Shown here one piece after another: positions 25,787 through 35,297 of a stretch of DNA of 64,000 nucleotides (positions within the stretch are counted from its first letter, which is position 1; each line of letters starts with the position of its first letter). The translations under genes were made by a program, and so were the position numbers. Below the pieces are notes generated by a model that saw only the letters and a program-made list of their open reading frames with translations, made no database searches and had not been told where the DNA came from. The DNA comes from Paenibacillus cookii. GTDB taxonomy: Bacteria; Bacillota; Bacilli; Paenibacillales; Paenibacillaceae. Where the stretch lies: contig NZ_BORW01000002.1 in assembly GCF_018333375.1 (NCBI RefSeq), positions 62,001-126,000 of the forward strand, given 5' to 3'.

Positions 25787-25874
25787 CCCCTTTATTGAGG
25801 GGAAAACGCTGGTTTTTGGGCTAGTAGGCGCGATCCCCTGCGATAAATTTTGCCCCAATCCTTGTGTTCTCCAT
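25787..25874 (-). promoter_or_regulatory. possible leader ORF plus ribosome-site hairpin upstream of the GNAT gene
   Basis: ATG 25874, with GGGGTGG four bases upstream, opens a 17-codon frame (MENTRIGAKFIAGDRAY) ending at 25821. Between it and the GNAT start, CCCCT pairs with AGGGG (25802-25787), covering the GNAT ribosome site. The layout hints at translational control but the stem is only five bp. Confidence 0.35.
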
Positions 25875-26058
25875 CAGACCACCCCTATCAAAATGTAGAA
25901 GCTTTCCATTCAAAATCGCTGGAACGCATCGTCCAGGAATTTCCTCAAAAGTATATATTTGAACTTTCCTTGATGTCAACGGATGAAATCGTTGCGCGCG
26001 AACCACCGTTCCGACCAGAATCCCCCCGCAGGCGTTCGAATCGCCGGACAGCCCGCCG

Positions 26059-27111
26059 TCATTTTCTATATAGGAACGCTAGCCGCCTCAAGTTTAAACC
26101 GATGAACAACGCCGCAAACAGAAGCAGCACTCCCACATCCACCGCGATTTCGCCAAACCCAAGACCTTTATACATCACGCTTTTCAGGGCATCGGCCGCG
26201 TAATAAAGCGGCATGATCCTGGCAACGGCTTGAACCCACGAGGCCATTCCGTCCAGCGGAAAGATGCCTGCAAAGAAAACCTGCGGGATGATGACGATCG
26301 GAATGAACTGCACCATCTGGAACTCCGAAGCCGCAAAAGCCGAGAGCAAGATGCCAAGCGAAAGCGCCACGAATGCCAGAAGCAGATTGACCAGCAGCAC
26401 GTACCAGATGGAACCTGCCAGTGGGATGCCAAGCACCAGCGTACCGAACAAAACAACGATGACCGTTTGCAGAAACGCAAACATGCCATATCCAGCCAAA
26501 TAACCGGCGATAACCTCACCCGGGCGCACCGGGGTGGCCATCAGGCGCTCCAAAGTTCCCGACGTGCGTTCCCGAAGCAGTCCGATACCCGCAATGAGAA
26601 ACACAAAAAAGAAGACAAAAAATCCGATCAGGATGGGACTGAGCGTATCAAAATAGTTCGTATCCGCGCCGCCATAAACATAATCCGTCGTCATGGCTAC
26701 ATGCGCCGCCGCAGCCTTTCCTTTCTGCAAAGCGGCTTCGGCAAGCGAGGCAGCCGTCTGACTGATTTTCATCCGGATCGCTTTGGAAACGGATGGATCG
26801 GTATTTTTCAGAATCAAGTGGATCGCCCGATCCTTCATCACTATCACGGCGTCCAGCTTATCTTTTTCCAACGTATCCTTATCGGCCTGAGCATAAGAAA
26901 CCACGTCCATGCCCTGATTTTTCATCGATTCGACGATTTGCGCATCCACGTTGACCGCGCCGATTTTTACGTCGGAACCGTCCCCGGTATGCTGGAACAA
27001 ATAATTCACCAAAGACAATACGAGCAACGGGGCCAAAAACAACAGCGCAAGCGTCCGTTTATCCCGGAGCAGCTGCTCGCAGATTCTGCGGACAAGCGCG
27101 CGGATTCTCAT
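26059..27111 (-). CDS. ABC-2 type transporter permease
   Basis: 350 aa. One N-terminal helix (LALLFLAPLLVLSLVNYLF), an extracellular domain of about 140 residues, then five helices, with the ABC2_membrane signature RERTSGTLERLMATPVRPGEVIAGY. This topology is that of daunorubicin/linearmycin-type exporters. The start overlaps the ATPase gene as ATGA. It forms an exporter with the ATPase at 27108, likely drug efflux, repressed by the divergent TetR gene. Confidence 0.92.
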   Translation of the reverse strand: MRIRALVRRICEQLLRDKRTLALLFLAPLLVLSLVNYLFQHTGDGSDVKIGAVNVDAQIVESMKNQGMDVVSYAQADKDTLEKDKLDAVIVMKDRAIHLILKNTDPSVSKAIRMKISQTAASLAEAALQKGKAAAAHVAMTTDYVYGGADTNYFDTLSPILIGFFVFFFVFLIAGIGLLRERTSGTLERLMATPVRPGEVIAGYLAGYGMFAFLQTVIVVLFGTLVLGIPLAGSIWYVLLVNLLLAFVALSLGILLSAFAASEFQMVQFIPIVIIPQVFFAGIFPLDGMASWVQAVARIMPLYYAADALKSVMYKGLGFGEIAVDVGVLLLFAALFIGLNLRRLAFLYRK

Positions 27112-27833
27112 GGACGGACACCCCCTGCCTGCAAAAACACGTCTTCCAAGCCGGCGGCGTTGTACTGCCGTTTAAGCTGCTCCGGCGTGCCTTCCGTCAA
27201 AATGCGGCCATTTTGCACCATCGCCAGCCGATCGCATTTTTCCGCTTCGTCCATGACATGCGTCGTCACGACGATCGTCTTCCGTTCGGAGGATCTCAGC
27301 CGAGTCAGCTCCTGCCAAATCGATTGTCTCAATTCCGGATCGATCCCTACGGTCGGTTCATCCAGGATCAGGACCGAAGGGTCATGAACCAGGGCTATCG
27401 CCAGCGACAACCTGCGTTTCATCCCGCCGGAATAGGCCGATACATTTTTGCCGAGCTCTTGGGACAGGTTCACGAGATCGGCCGCATAGCTTATCCGCTG
27501 CTTTTGCTCCGCTTTGCCCATCTTGAACATCGAGGCAAAAAACTTCAGGTTCTCTTCGCCCGTCAGTTCGCCGTACAGCGCATCCGATTGAGCCATATAG
27601 CCGATATGCTGAAGCATGGTAAGGTTGGGCATCTTCGTCCCGAGGATATTCACCGCCCCTTCGTCCGGCACATCCATGCCGACCATCATCTTGATCAGCG
27701 TCGTTTTTCCGGCCCCCGAAGGCCCGATCAGACCATAAATTTGCCCTTGCTCCATGGTCAAGTTCACTTCGGACAGGACGGTCTTTTTTCCGAAGCTTTT
27801 GCTGACCTGGCGTACACTTACTGTGGTTTTCAT
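27108..27833 (-). CDS. ABC transporter ATP-binding protein
   Basis: 241 aa ATPase. Walker A GPSGAGKTT, Q-loop MAQSD, signature SAYSGGMKRRLSLA, Walker B VLILDEPTVGID and H-loop VTTHVMDEAEKCD are all present. It powers the ABC-2 permease encoded next. GAGGGAGG lies before the ATG. Its promoter overlaps the divergent promoter of the TetR regulator at 27868-27917. Confidence 0.95.
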   Translation of the reverse strand: MKTTVSVRQVSKSFGKKTVLSEVNLTMEQGQIYGLIGPSGAGKTTLIKMMVGMDVPDEGAVNILGTKMPNLTMLQHIGYMAQSDALYGELTGEENLKFFASMFKMGKAEQKQRISYAADLVNLSQELGKNVSAYSGGMKRRLSLAIALVHDPSVLILDEPTVGIDPELRQSIWQELTRLRSSERKTIVVTTHVMDEAEKCDRLAMVQNGRILTEGTPEQLKRQYNAAGLEDVFLQAGGVRP

Positions 27834-27850
27834 GGGGAAGAACCTCCCTC

Positions 27851-27917
27851 AGATAATGAACATCGCGTTGATTATCTTGCACGCCTTTATTATAATCAGG
27901 GCATACCGAACCCTCAA
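27851..27917. promoter_or_regulatory. overlapping divergent promoters with TetR-type operator
   Basis: Plus strand: TTGATT (27868-27873), 17 bases, TATAAT (27891-27896) towards the TetR gene. Minus strand: TTGAGG (27917-27912), 17 bases, TATAAT (27894-27889) towards the ABC genes, so both share an ATTATAAT core. A 27-bp inverted repeat (27851-27877), arms AGATAATGAAC and GTTGATTATCT with a five-base centre, covers the plus -35 and the start of the minus transcript. Confidence 0.7.
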
Positions 27918-27991
27918 TAAACAGAAATGCGGAATGTGACCCTTAAACGGCAGGTTCGCTAAAAGTGTTCATTATAAAGGAGGGAATCGAT

Positions 27992-28624
27992 TTGAACGAA
28001 TCGACGGACCGGCGGGTCGTCCGCACGAAAGCGGTCATTCGCGACGCCCTGACGGCACTCATCGAGGAGAAAGGATTCGAAGCGTTAACCGTAAAAGACA
28101 TCACGGCCCGGGCGAACATCAACCGCGGGACGTTTTATCTCCACTACCGGGACAAATACGACCTGCTGGAACAAAGCGAACAGGAACTGATTGAAGGCAT
28201 GGTCGCGATCATTCGAACGATCCGCCCGTTTAATCTGGATGAGCTGCTTGCAAAGGATGAACCCGTCCCCCAAATCGTCGAATTGATCGAATACATGAAC
28301 GGCCAGGCCGATTTTTTAAAGACGATCCTGGGGCCTAAAGGGGATCCGGCCTTCCATTCGCTAGTCAGGTCCATGATGTCGAAATATCTGTTCGAAAAAA
28401 ACATCGTCCCGCTCATCAAAAAGGAAAACGCCCTCGTGCCGACGGAATATCTCGTGGCGTACATCAGTTCCGCTCATTTGGGCATCATCCAGGAATGGCT
28501 CGCGCAAGGGAAAAAGGAATCGCCGCGTGAATTGGCGCTCATCATGACGAAGCTTTCGATGAAAGGCCCGTTATATGCCGCAGGGGTCTTTCAGGCAATG
28601 AAAAAGGCCACGGACGGCACATAG
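27992..28624 (+). CDS. TetR/AcrR family transcriptional regulator
   Basis: 210 aa from TTG 27992 with AAAGGAGG eight bases upstream; the frame opens earlier at a GTG but without a site. The N-terminal HTH is clear: TKAVIRDALTALIEEKGFEALTVKDIT (about 12-38), then NINRGTFYLHYRDKYDLLEQ. The C-terminal part resembles TetR_C of the type beside ABC-2 exporters. Likely represses itself and the divergent ABC exporter through the inverted repeat at 27851-27877. Co-transcribed with the methyltransferase 11 bases downstream. Confidence 0.93.
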   Translation: MNESTDRRVVRTKAVIRDALTALIEEKGFEALTVKDITARANINRGTFYLHYRDKYDLLEQSEQELIEGMVAIIRTIRPFNLDELLAKDEPVPQIVELIEYMNGQADFLKTILGPKGDPAFHSLVRSMMSKYLFEKNIVPLIKKENALVPTEYLVAYISSAHLGIIQEWLAQGKKESPRELALIMTKLSMKGPLYAAGVFQAMKKATDGT

Positions 28625-28635
28625 GAGGCATTGCT

Positions 28636-29238
28636 TTGGAAAAGCAAAAATTAATCCGCAAGTTTGACAAGCAATCGGCGATGTACGAACAAAACACGCG
28701 GAAGCGGATGTTGGGCGAATGGCGGAAAAAGCTGCTGCAGGGCGTTTCGGGGAACGTGCTGGAAATCGCCGTCGGGGCCGGAGCCAATTTTCCGTTTTAC
28801 GATATGGATCATATGCGGCTGACGGCCGTCGATTTCAGTCCGATGATGCTGCAAAGGGCGCGCCGGATTGCGGAAGAGCTGCACATTGAAGTCGATTTGG
28901 CGGAAAGCGATATAGAAACCCTCGACTTTCCTCCGGATTCTTTTGACTGCATCGTCTCGACCCTGTCGTTATGCGGTTACGATGATCCTGCCAAGGTTCT
29001 GCGGAAGATGAGGAAATGGAGCAAACCTGACGGCAGGATTTATTTGATGGAACACGGGCTTGGAAACAACCCCTTCTTAAAATCGGCGCAGCGGCTGGTG
29101 AACCCCGTAGCCCGCCGAATGTCCGGGTGCCACTGGAACCGGGATATCGAACGGTTGGTGCTGGATTCGGGGCTCCGGGTCGAACGCATGGAGCGTTATT
29201 GGGGCGGCATGATCCATTTGATCTGGGCAAGGGCGTAA
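28636..29238 (+). CDS. class I SAM-dependent methyltransferase (UbiE/PmtA-like)
   Basis: 200 aa from TTG 28636 with AGGAGG upstream. Motif I VLEIAVGAGANFPFY, post-I TAVDFSPMMLQRAR and IVSTLSLCGYDDP fit methyltransferases of the UbiE type, some of which act on phospholipids or quinones. The C-terminal CHWNRDIERLVLDSG is also common in that subgroup. Operon with the TetR regulator, so probably induced with the ABC exporter. Confidence 0.88.
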   Translation: MEKQKLIRKFDKQSAMYEQNTRKRMLGEWRKKLLQGVSGNVLEIAVGAGANFPFYDMDHMRLTAVDFSPMMLQRARRIAEELHIEVDLAESDIETLDFPPDSFDCIVSTLSLCGYDDPAKVLRKMRKWSKPDGRIYLMEHGLGNNPFLKSAQRLVNPVARRMSGCHWNRDIERLVLDSGLRVERMERYWGGMIHLIWARA

Positions 29239-29337
29239 GCATCCAAAACAGCAAAGCCGTCCATGATCCAATGGATCTGCTGGACGGCCCGAGGTCCTGC
29301 TTGAAATGGACCAGAATAAATGATGTTCCATGAGTAA

Positions 29338-30228
29338 TCAGATCATGCGCTCCAACGTCTTCAGGAACCAATTCCGGAACGCTTCCTGGTCAATCCCCGT
29401 CGCTGCCTGAAGGTTCGGCTCGCCATGGACTTCCATCGTCATGCCGACGGCCGGCCCTTCGGTCACGACTTTTACGCATTTCGGCTCGACCTTGAATATT
29501 TCCGGGTTCGTGATGTAGGTTATGGCGCACATGTCATGCATCATGACCCCATGTTCCATATCGCCGTCCCGGTAATGACCGAAGGTGGCGGCGAACATTT
29601 CGGCCGATTTGTTGCTGTGTTTTGCCAGCTCGCTGCCTCCGATCAACGCTTTTTGGGTGACGTCCAAACCGATCATGACCAGGTCCAGTCCCGATTCGAA
29701 CACGATTTTGGCAGCGTGCGGATCGGCCCAAATGTTGAATTCGGCCGCGCTGGTCACGTTCCCGCCGCATAGCGATCCGCCCATGAACACGATGCGCTCG
29801 ATTTTGTTTTTTACCTGAGGATACATCAGCAGCAGCACGGCCACGTTGGTCAAAGGCCCGATCGACACCAGCGTCATTTTTTCGTCCGAAGCTTCAAGCA
29901 AGGAGCGCATCGCTTCGACGGCATGATCAGGCACGACCTGCTGCGTGCTTTCGGGAAAATCGTACCCGTCCATGCCGGACTCCCCGTGCACGTCGGTGCT
30001 GACCGGGGCGATTACGAGCGGCGTTTCCATGCCGCGGGCCACCGGTATTTGTTGTCCGAAGAAATCAAGGATCTTCAGCGTGTTTGCCGTCGTTTTGCCG
30101 ATATCCACGTTTCCGTGCAGCGTGGTGATCAATCGGATATCCAATTCGTTTCGATAAAAGGCCACTCCGAGCGCCGCCGCATCGTCGATGCCCGGATCGG
30201 TGCTTAGGATCACAGGAATTTTTGCCAT
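29338..30228 (-). CDS. nucleoside hydrolase (RihA/RihB/RihC type)
   Basis: 296 aa. The calcium-binding N-terminus STDPGIDDAAAL, the middle GPLTNVAVLL and FMGGSLCGGNVTSAAEFNIW and the C-terminal HDMCAI, with the catalytic-site histidine, are all present. It cleaves the N-glycosidic bond of ribonucleosides to free ribose and base. ATG 30228 has GGGGG upstream; the frame extends 13 codons further without a ribosome site. It lies just after the ribose operon with its own promoter, so it can feed ribose into that route. Confidence 0.93.
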   Translation of the reverse strand: MAKIPVILSTDPGIDDAAALGVAFYRNELDIRLITTLHGNVDIGKTTANTLKILDFFGQQIPVARGMETPLVIAPVSTDVHGESGMDGYDFPESTQQVVPDHAVEAMRSLLEASDEKMTLVSIGPLTNVAVLLLMYPQVKNKIERIVFMGGSLCGGNVTSAAEFNIWADPHAAKIVFESGLDLVMIGLDVTQKALIGGSELAKHSNKSAEMFAATFGHYRDGDMEHGVMMHDMCAITYITNPEIFKVEPKCVKVVTEGPAVGMTMEVHGEPNLQAATGIDQEAFRNWFLKTLERMI

Positions 30229-30300
30229 TTTGTTTCCCCCTAGAATTCGATGATTTCTCAATTGCAATCGATCTGGAACCTGTCCACACGGACGTGTTCA

Positions 30301-30329
30301 AGGTTAGCTCATATGTAGGCAAAGGTCAA
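30301..30329 (-). promoter_or_regulatory. promoter of the nucleoside hydrolase gene
   Basis: On the minus strand TTGACC (30329-30324), 17 bases, TAACCT (30306-30301), about 70 bases upstream of the start codon. Confidence 0.6.
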
Positions 30330-30357
30330 CCGGGAATGCGCTTACAAACATGATGGT

Positions 30358-30402
30358 GAAAAAGGAGGAAAACAACCCTACGGGCGATCTCCCCCTTCAA
30401 AC
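30358..30402 (-). terminator. probable terminator of the ribose operon
   Basis: AAGGGGGA and TCCTCCTT pair with one mismatch around a 20-base loop and are followed by Ts on the minus strand, shortly after rbsB. The loop is long, so strength is uncertain. Confidence 0.4.
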
Positions 30403-30415
30403 CTTTATGCGGCGT

Positions 30416-31333
30416 TTATTCCTTCGTCACCAGTTTCAGCGGCGCCGGAATGGATTTTTCCACCGTTTTGCCTTGAAGCACGTCGTATGCGGCTTGAACG
30501 GCCATCTGTCCGATCAGATCCGGCTGCTGCGCCACCGTGGCGGTCAGTTTGCCGTCCTTGATCGATTTCAGCGCATCTTCGTTGCCGTCGAAGCCGACGA
30601 CCGGGATGTTTTTGCCGGAGCTTTGGATCGCTTCGATTGCGCCAAGCGCCATTTCATCGTTGTGGGCAAATACCGCCTGCACTTCAGGATGAGCCTGCAG
30701 CAGGTTTTCCATGACGTTCAAACCTTTGGTGCGGTCAAAGTCCGCCGTTTGTTTGGCGACCACGTTCAGGTCCTTGTCCGCGACTTCATGGAAGCCTTTG
30801 CCGCGTTCGCGGGTCGCGGATGCCCCGGCGACGCCTTCGAGTTCGACGACCTTCGCGCCTTTGCCGACCGTTTTTTCGATAAATTCGGCGGCCATCCGTC
30901 CGCCCTTCACGTTATCCGATGCGACCAGCGCTTTCACGTCCCCTTTGTCCGCGGAACGGTCCAGCGTGATGACCGGAATGCCCAAACTGTTGGCCGACTG
31001 CACCACCGTCGAGATCGCGGCGGAATCCGTCGGGTTGATCAGCAGGACGTTGACGCCTTTTTGCATCAGGTCATCCACGTCGTTGCTTTGTTTCGCCGAG
31101 TCGTTTTGCGCGTCGACGACGATCGTTTCCATGCCGTGTTTTTTCGCTTCGGCCACGACGCCGTCCTTCAAGGATACGAAAAACGGGTTGTTGAGCGTGG
31201 AGACGGACAAGCCGATTTTGATATGCTTCAAATCTCCGCCGGTTTTGGGTTTAGCCCAGCCCGGCGGTTCCAGGGAACAGCCCGTGGTCAATATCAGCAG
31301 AAACGCCGCCAGGATTAACGTTAGCTTTTTCAT
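30416..31333 (-). CDS. rbsB: ribose ABC transporter substrate-binding lipoprotein
   Basis: 305 aa. A signal peptide with lipobox LTTGCSLEPP tethers it to the outer face of the membrane. The periplasmic-binding-protein fold of family 4 is clear: KIGLSVSTLNNPFFVSL, VLLINPTDSAAI, and GIPVITLDRSADKGDV. It captures D-ribose and delivers it to RbsC. Last gene of rbsRKDACB, 13 bases after rbsC. Confidence 0.94.
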   Translation of the reverse strand: MKKLTLILAAFLLILTTGCSLEPPGWAKPKTGGDLKHIKIGLSVSTLNNPFFVSLKDGVVAEAKKHGMETIVVDAQNDSAKQSNDVDDLMQKGVNVLLINPTDSAAISTVVQSANSLGIPVITLDRSADKGDVKALVASDNVKGGRMAAEFIEKTVGKGAKVVELEGVAGASATRERGKGFHEVADKDLNVVAKQTADFDRTKGLNVMENLLQAHPEVQAVFAHNDEMALGAIEAIQSSGKNIPVVGFDGNEDALKSIKDGKLTATVAQQPDLIGQMAVQAAYDVLQGKTVEKSIPAPLKLVTKE

Positions 31334-31346
31334 ATGATTCTCTCCC

Positions 31347-32315
31347 TTATGCCGATTTCTTCCGGTCGATGAGCACGGCGATCACGATGACGATCCCTTT
31401 GACCACCATCTGATAGAAGGACGATACGCCGAGCAGGTTCAGACCGTTGTTCAATGTTCCGATAATGAGCGCGCCGATGAGCGTGCCCACAATGCGTCCG
31501 CGTCCGCCGGAAAGGCTTGTCCCGCCCAGAACGACCGCCGCGATGGCGTCCAGTTCGTAAGAGGTACCGGCCGTCGGCTGCGCCGAATTCAGGCGGGAAG
31601 TCAAAATCGCGCCCGCCAAAGCCGAAAGCAGGCCTGCCAAAGAGTAAATCATGATTTTAACGCGGGATACCTTAATGCCGGATACGATGGCCGCTTTTTC
31701 ATTGCCGCCGATGGCATACGTTTTGCGGCCGAAAGCCGTTTTATGAAGCACGATCCACAGAATCGCGAAAGTAATGATCATCGTAATGGCCGGAACCGGA
31801 ATGCCGAATTGGTAACCGCGGCCGAACAGCTGGAATGTCATGCTGTCGCCCAGGCCGGTGATCGGGTTGCCGTCCGTGTAAACAAGCGTAAGTCCTCTGA
31901 AAATGGTCATCGTCGCCAGCGTGGCGATAAACGGCGCCATCTTCCCTTTCGTGATCATGATGCCGTTGATCATGCCCATGACGCCGCCAAGCAAACAGCC
32001 GATAATGATGGCCAAAACCGGATCAAAGCCGGCCACGAGCATATTGGCGACGAAGGCGCTGGACAGCGCCAGAATGGAGCCGACGGACAAATCGATTCCG
32101 CCTGTCAAAATGACGAACGTCATGCCGAATGCAATCAAGGCGTTAATCGATACCTGCCGCAGCAGGTTAAGAATGTTAAGCGGTTCCAAAAAGCTTGGAT
32201 TCAGAACCGATACGATAATGATGAGAATGATCAGGCCCAGCAGCGGCCCGAGCTTTTGCGTGATTTGCGAAAACTGGAAGCCTTTGGCCGTTTTTGCTTC
32301 ATTAAGTGTTGTCAT
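31347..32315 (-). CDS. rbsC: ribose ABC transporter permease
   Basis: 322 aa, about ten hydrophobic segments, BPD_transp_2 family. The conserved FVILTGGIDLSVGSILALSS and AVVLGGTSLSGGRGRIVGT are both present. Dimerises with the RbsA double ATPase to import ribose. The ATG lies one base after the rbsA stop, with AGGGGGA inside the rbsA end as ribosome site. Confidence 0.95.
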   Translation of the reverse strand: MTTLNEAKTAKGFQFSQITQKLGPLLGLIILIIIVSVLNPSFLEPLNILNLLRQVSINALIAFGMTFVILTGGIDLSVGSILALSSAFVANMLVAGFDPVLAIIIGCLLGGVMGMINGIMITKGKMAPFIATLATMTIFRGLTLVYTDGNPITGLGDSMTFQLFGRGYQFGIPVPAITMIITFAILWIVLHKTAFGRKTYAIGGNEKAAIVSGIKVSRVKIMIYSLAGLLSALAGAILTSRLNSAQPTAGTSYELDAIAAVVLGGTSLSGGRGRIVGTLIGALIIGTLNNGLNLLGVSSFYQMVVKGIVIVIAVLIDRKKSA

Positions 32316-32316
32316 G

Positions 32317-33798
32317 TTACTGTCCCCCTGTAGCCAGCGTCATTATTTTTTCCTGCGTTGCCTCGTCTTTGCTCAGTTCTCCCGTGATATGTCCCTCGTG
32401 AACCACCACGATCCGGTCGCTCATGCCGAGCACTTCCGGCAGTTCGGAGGATACCATGATGATAGCGACGCCATGTCCGGTGAGTTCATTCATCAACTGG
32501 TAAATTTCGCGCTTGGCGCCGACATCGACGCCCCGGGTCGGTTCATCCAAAATAAGGAGCCGCGGTCCGATGCCCACCCATTTGGCGATGACGACCTTTT
32601 GCTGGTTCCCGCCGGACAGGTTTCCTGCCGCCGTTTCCCGCGAGTGCGTTTTGATCTGCAGCCGCTTGATCAGCGCATCCACGAAGGCGCTCTCTTTTTG
32701 CGAGGATATGAGCCCTTTGGTCGTAAAACCGCTCAAGCTCGGCAGCACCATATTTTCGCGTACGGAGAAATCAAGCACCAGCCCTTCGTCCTTGCGGTCT
32801 TCCGTAATAAAACCGATCCCCAGCTTCACGGCGTCCACCGGTTTGCGGATCACCGCTTTTTTGCCGAACATCCGGATTTCGCCGCTGTCGAGGCGGTCCA
32901 GCCCGAACAATGCCCTCATGATTTCGGTTCGTCCCGAACCCATAAGTCCCGAGAAGCCGACGATTTCGCCTTCGCGGACCTGGAAGCTGACGTCCTGGAA
33001 CAATCCTTTACGCGTGGCATGCTCCACTTCGAGCACGACCTCGCCCGGGTTCGGATTTCTTGCCGGGAACCGTTCGGTCAGCTCTCTGCCGACCATTTTT
33101 TTCACGACTTCATCGAAATTCGTGTCCGGAATATTTTTCGTATCCACCGTTTTCCCGTCGCGCATGACCGTAATCCGGTCGCAGATGGTGAATATTTCCT
33201 CCATCCGGTGCGAAATATAAACGATGGAAACACCATCTTTTTTCAGGGATGCGATCACTTCGAACAGCTTCTGGATCTCCCGTTCCGTCAACGCGGACGT
33301 CGGCTCGTCCATGATAATGACCTTGGCGTCGGAAAGCAGCGCCTTGGCGATTTCGATCATTTGCTGTTGGCCGACCGAACATTCGCCCGCTTCAACGTTG
33401 AGCGGAATGTCGACGGCAAGTCTTTGAAACTGCTTCTTGGCAAGCGCCTTCATCTCTTTATATTTTAGAAATCCGACCGGGGATGACATTTCCCTGCCGA
33501 TAAACAGGTTGTCAAGCACCGTCATATCCGGCCAAACGTTCAGCTCCTGATGGATAAAAGCGATCCCCTGCCGTTCCGCTTCTTTCGGATTCGTGAAATA
33601 CGTCTCCTTGCCGTCGATGAGGATCGTTCCCTCGTCTCTGGCATGCAGCCCGGTAAGGATGTTCATCAGGGTGGATTTGCCGGCGCCGTTTTCCCCCATC
33701 AGGGCGTGAACCTCGCCTTCGCGCAGGTCGAAGTCGACGCCGGACAGCACTTGGTTGCTGCCGAAGGCTTTATGGATACCTTTCATTTGGATCTGCAT
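32317..33798 (-). CDS. rbsA: ribose ABC transporter ATP-binding protein
   Basis: 493 aa with two ATPase domains, the standard RbsA length. First domain: GENGAGKST and the signature [15 protein letters not shown] with [11 protein letters not shown]. Second: [16 protein letters not shown], then [15 protein letters not shown] and [23 protein letters not shown] seven bases before ATG 33798 sets the start; the longer frame upstream reads through the hairpin repeats between rbsD and rbsA and is not coding. Confidence 0.96.
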   Translation of the reverse strand: MQIQMKGIHKAFGSNQVLSGVDFDLREGEVHALMGENGAGKSTLMNILTGLHARDEGTILIDGKETYFTNPKEAERQGIAFIHQELNVWPDMTVLDNLFIGREMSSPVGFLKYKEMKALAKKQFQRLAVDIPLNVEAGECSVGQQQMIEIAKALLSDAKVIIMDEPTSALTEREIQKLFEVIASLKKDGVSIVYISHRMEEIFTICDRITVMRDGKTVDTKNIPDTNFDEVVKKMVGRELTERFPARNPNPGEVVLEVEHATRKGLFQDVSFQVREGEIVGFSGLMGSGRTEIMRALFGLDRLDSGEIRMFGKKAVIRKPVDAVKLGIGFITEDRKDEGLVLDFSVRENMVLPSLSGFTTKGLISSQKESAFVDALIKRLQIKTHSRETAAGNLSGGNQQKVVIAKWVGIGPRLLILDEPTRGVDVGAKREIYQLMNELTGHGVAIIMVSSELPEVLGMSDRIVVVHEGHITGELSKDEATQEKIMTLATGGQ

Positions 33799-33816
33799 AA
33801 GGGCTCCTCCTAAAAA

Positions 33817-33982
33817 ATTTTGCGGAGCAAGGCTCCTTGGATTGTTCTTCACAGCAAAATTATGCTTCGTAAGCATAGGCTTAGTTTTTGCGAGTAATAC
33901 GTCCTGATAGTCTTCGAGCAAAAACTCGCTTCGTAAGCTTTCGCTTAGTTTTTGCGGGGCAAGGCTTCCTGAACAGCTTCGC
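33817..33982. repeat. intergenic hairpin repeats inside the ribose operon
   Basis: The rbsD-rbsA gap holds about 2.5 copies of a unit with a 64-bp period. GCTTCGTAAGC recurs at 33864 and 33928, GCTTAGTTTTTGCG at 33879 and 33943, and GCAAGGCT at about 33827 and 33959. Each full unit forms a hairpin; the best pairs GCAAAAACT (33918-33926) with AGTTTTTGC (33947-33955). Such repeats in an operon can change mRNA stability between rbsD and rbsA. Confidence 0.7.
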
Positions 33983-34018
33983 AACGCCCCGCGACCGGAA
34001 GCCAAGCTCCGGGCTGTT

Positions 34019-34417
34019 TTAGCCGAAATAAACGCCTGCCTGCAAAATGACGTTCGCAAACGGCTTTGCCTCGCCGGTCCGGATGACGGCTTTCGCTTTC
34101 CGGGTCCGCTCCTTAAACTCTTCGTGCGGGCAGTGCTCGATGGCGCAGCCGGCGAATTTGTTCTCTATATAATGGAGCGCTTCGGGATTATCGGTCCCGA
34201 TTTCCTCCGCGATGACGATTTTTTCGATCTCCATGTCGGATGCGACCGCATTGACGGTTTCCTCGAAACTTGGCGAGCCGAGCGTCAGCGCCAGATCGAT
34301 TTTGGGGACGCCGTCGGGAACGGGAAGCCCCACGTCGGCGATCACGATCGTGTCGGTATGGCCCAGATCGGCCAAAATTTTTGAAATGTGACTGTTCAAG
34401 ATGCCTTGCTTTTTCAT
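34019..34417 (-). CDS. rbsD: D-ribose pyranase
   Basis: 132 aa. Begins [22 protein letters not shown], with the catalytic-site His near residue 20 and [18 protein letters not shown] following; the C-terminus [19 protein letters not shown] is typical of RbsD. It interconverts pyranose and furanose forms of ribose for RbsK. ATG 34417 follows the rbsK stop by one base; the frame upstream of it is inside rbsK. Confidence 0.95.
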   Translation of the reverse strand: MKKQGILNSHISKILADLGHTDTIVIADVGLPVPDGVPKIDLALTLGSPSFEETVNAVASDMEIEKIVIAEEIGTDNPEALHYIENKFAGCAIEHCPHEEFKERTRKAKAVIRTGEAKPFANVILQAGVYFG

Positions 34418-34418
34418 G

Positions 34419-35297
34419 TTACAATTGCGCCTCCACTTCTTCGCGATAAGGCATGCCGCCTTGGGCCCCGAATTTCGTGACCGACAGGGAAGCGGCCCGG
34501 TTGGCGAAACGCACGCTGTCGTAAATCGGTTTCCCTTCGGCCAGAGCGACGGCAAACGCGGCGTTAAACGTATCTCCGGCGCCCGTCGTATCCACCGTCT
34601 CCACTTTATAAGAAGGCACGAGCACTTCCTTTTCGCCGTCGAAGTAACGGACGCCGCGGCTGCCTTCCGTAATGAACAGCTTGTTCGGATATTTCCGCAG
34701 CGCTTCGGAAACGCTTAAATCGGAGAACAAAATCGTTACTTCATGTTCGTTCGGCGTAAGGTAGGCCGCGTTTTCAATGACCTCCTCCGGCACCGGACGG
34801 GCAGGCGCGGGATTCAGCAGCAGCGGGATGTCCCGTTTTTTGCACAGCCGGCTGACATGCATCACCGTTTCCTCCGGAATTTCCTGCTGGATCATGACCA
34901 TATCGGCTCCGTCGAAAGCAGACAACGATTGGTCGATATAAGCGGGCGTCACTTCGTTATTCGCCGCTTTCACGACGACGATGCTGTTGTCCCCTTCGGC
35001 CAGCACGATGTGGGCGGTTCCGCTTTCCATATGTGTAACCGGTTCCACATGATCGATAGAAACATGGTTCGCTTTAAAGTTATTTAAAATGATGTCTGCG
35101 TAATGATCGTCTCCTACGCGTCCGATCATCGTCACATCGGCTCCGAGCCGCGCCGCGGCTACCGCCTGGTTGGCGCCTTTGCCGCCGGGAACCGTTTTGA
35201 AGCTTTCGCCGAGAACCGTTTCGCCGGCTCCCGGGCGCTTCGACGATGTGACGACAAGGTCGATCGATGAGCTTCCTACCACAATGATTTTAGCCAT
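34419..35297 (-). CDS. rbsK: ribokinase
   Basis: 292 aa PfkB-family kinase. The N-terminal [18 protein letters not shown] (substrate-binding) and C-terminal [21 protein letters not shown] with the catalytic Asp are present. Phosphorylates ribose to ribose 5-phosphate in the cytoplasm. Its start overlaps the end of rbsR by eight bases. Confidence 0.96.
   Translation of the reverse strand: MAKIIVVGSSSIDLVVTSSKRPGAGETVLGESFKTVPGGKGANQAVAAARLGADVTMIGRVGDDHYADIILNNFKANHVSIDHVEPVTHMESGTAHIVLAEGDNSIVVVKAANNEVTPAYIDQSLSAFDGADMVMIQQEIPEETVMHVSRLCKKRDIPLLLNPAPARPVPEEVIENAAYLTPNEHEVTILFSDLSVSEALRKYPNKLFITEGSRGVRYFDGEKEVLVPSYKVETVDTTGAGDTFNAAFAVALAEGKPIYDSVRFANRAASLSVTKFGAQGGMPYREEVEAQL

Noticed and set aside
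26230..27387. 385-codon plus-strand frame across the ABC exporter genes
   Set aside because: Antisense to two well-supported transporter genes; composition rich in His/Arg/Gln as expected from a shadow frame.
29250..29290. Inverted repeat GCCGTCC/GGACGGC after the methyltransferase
   Set aside because: Stem forms but no T run on either strand, so not called as a terminator.
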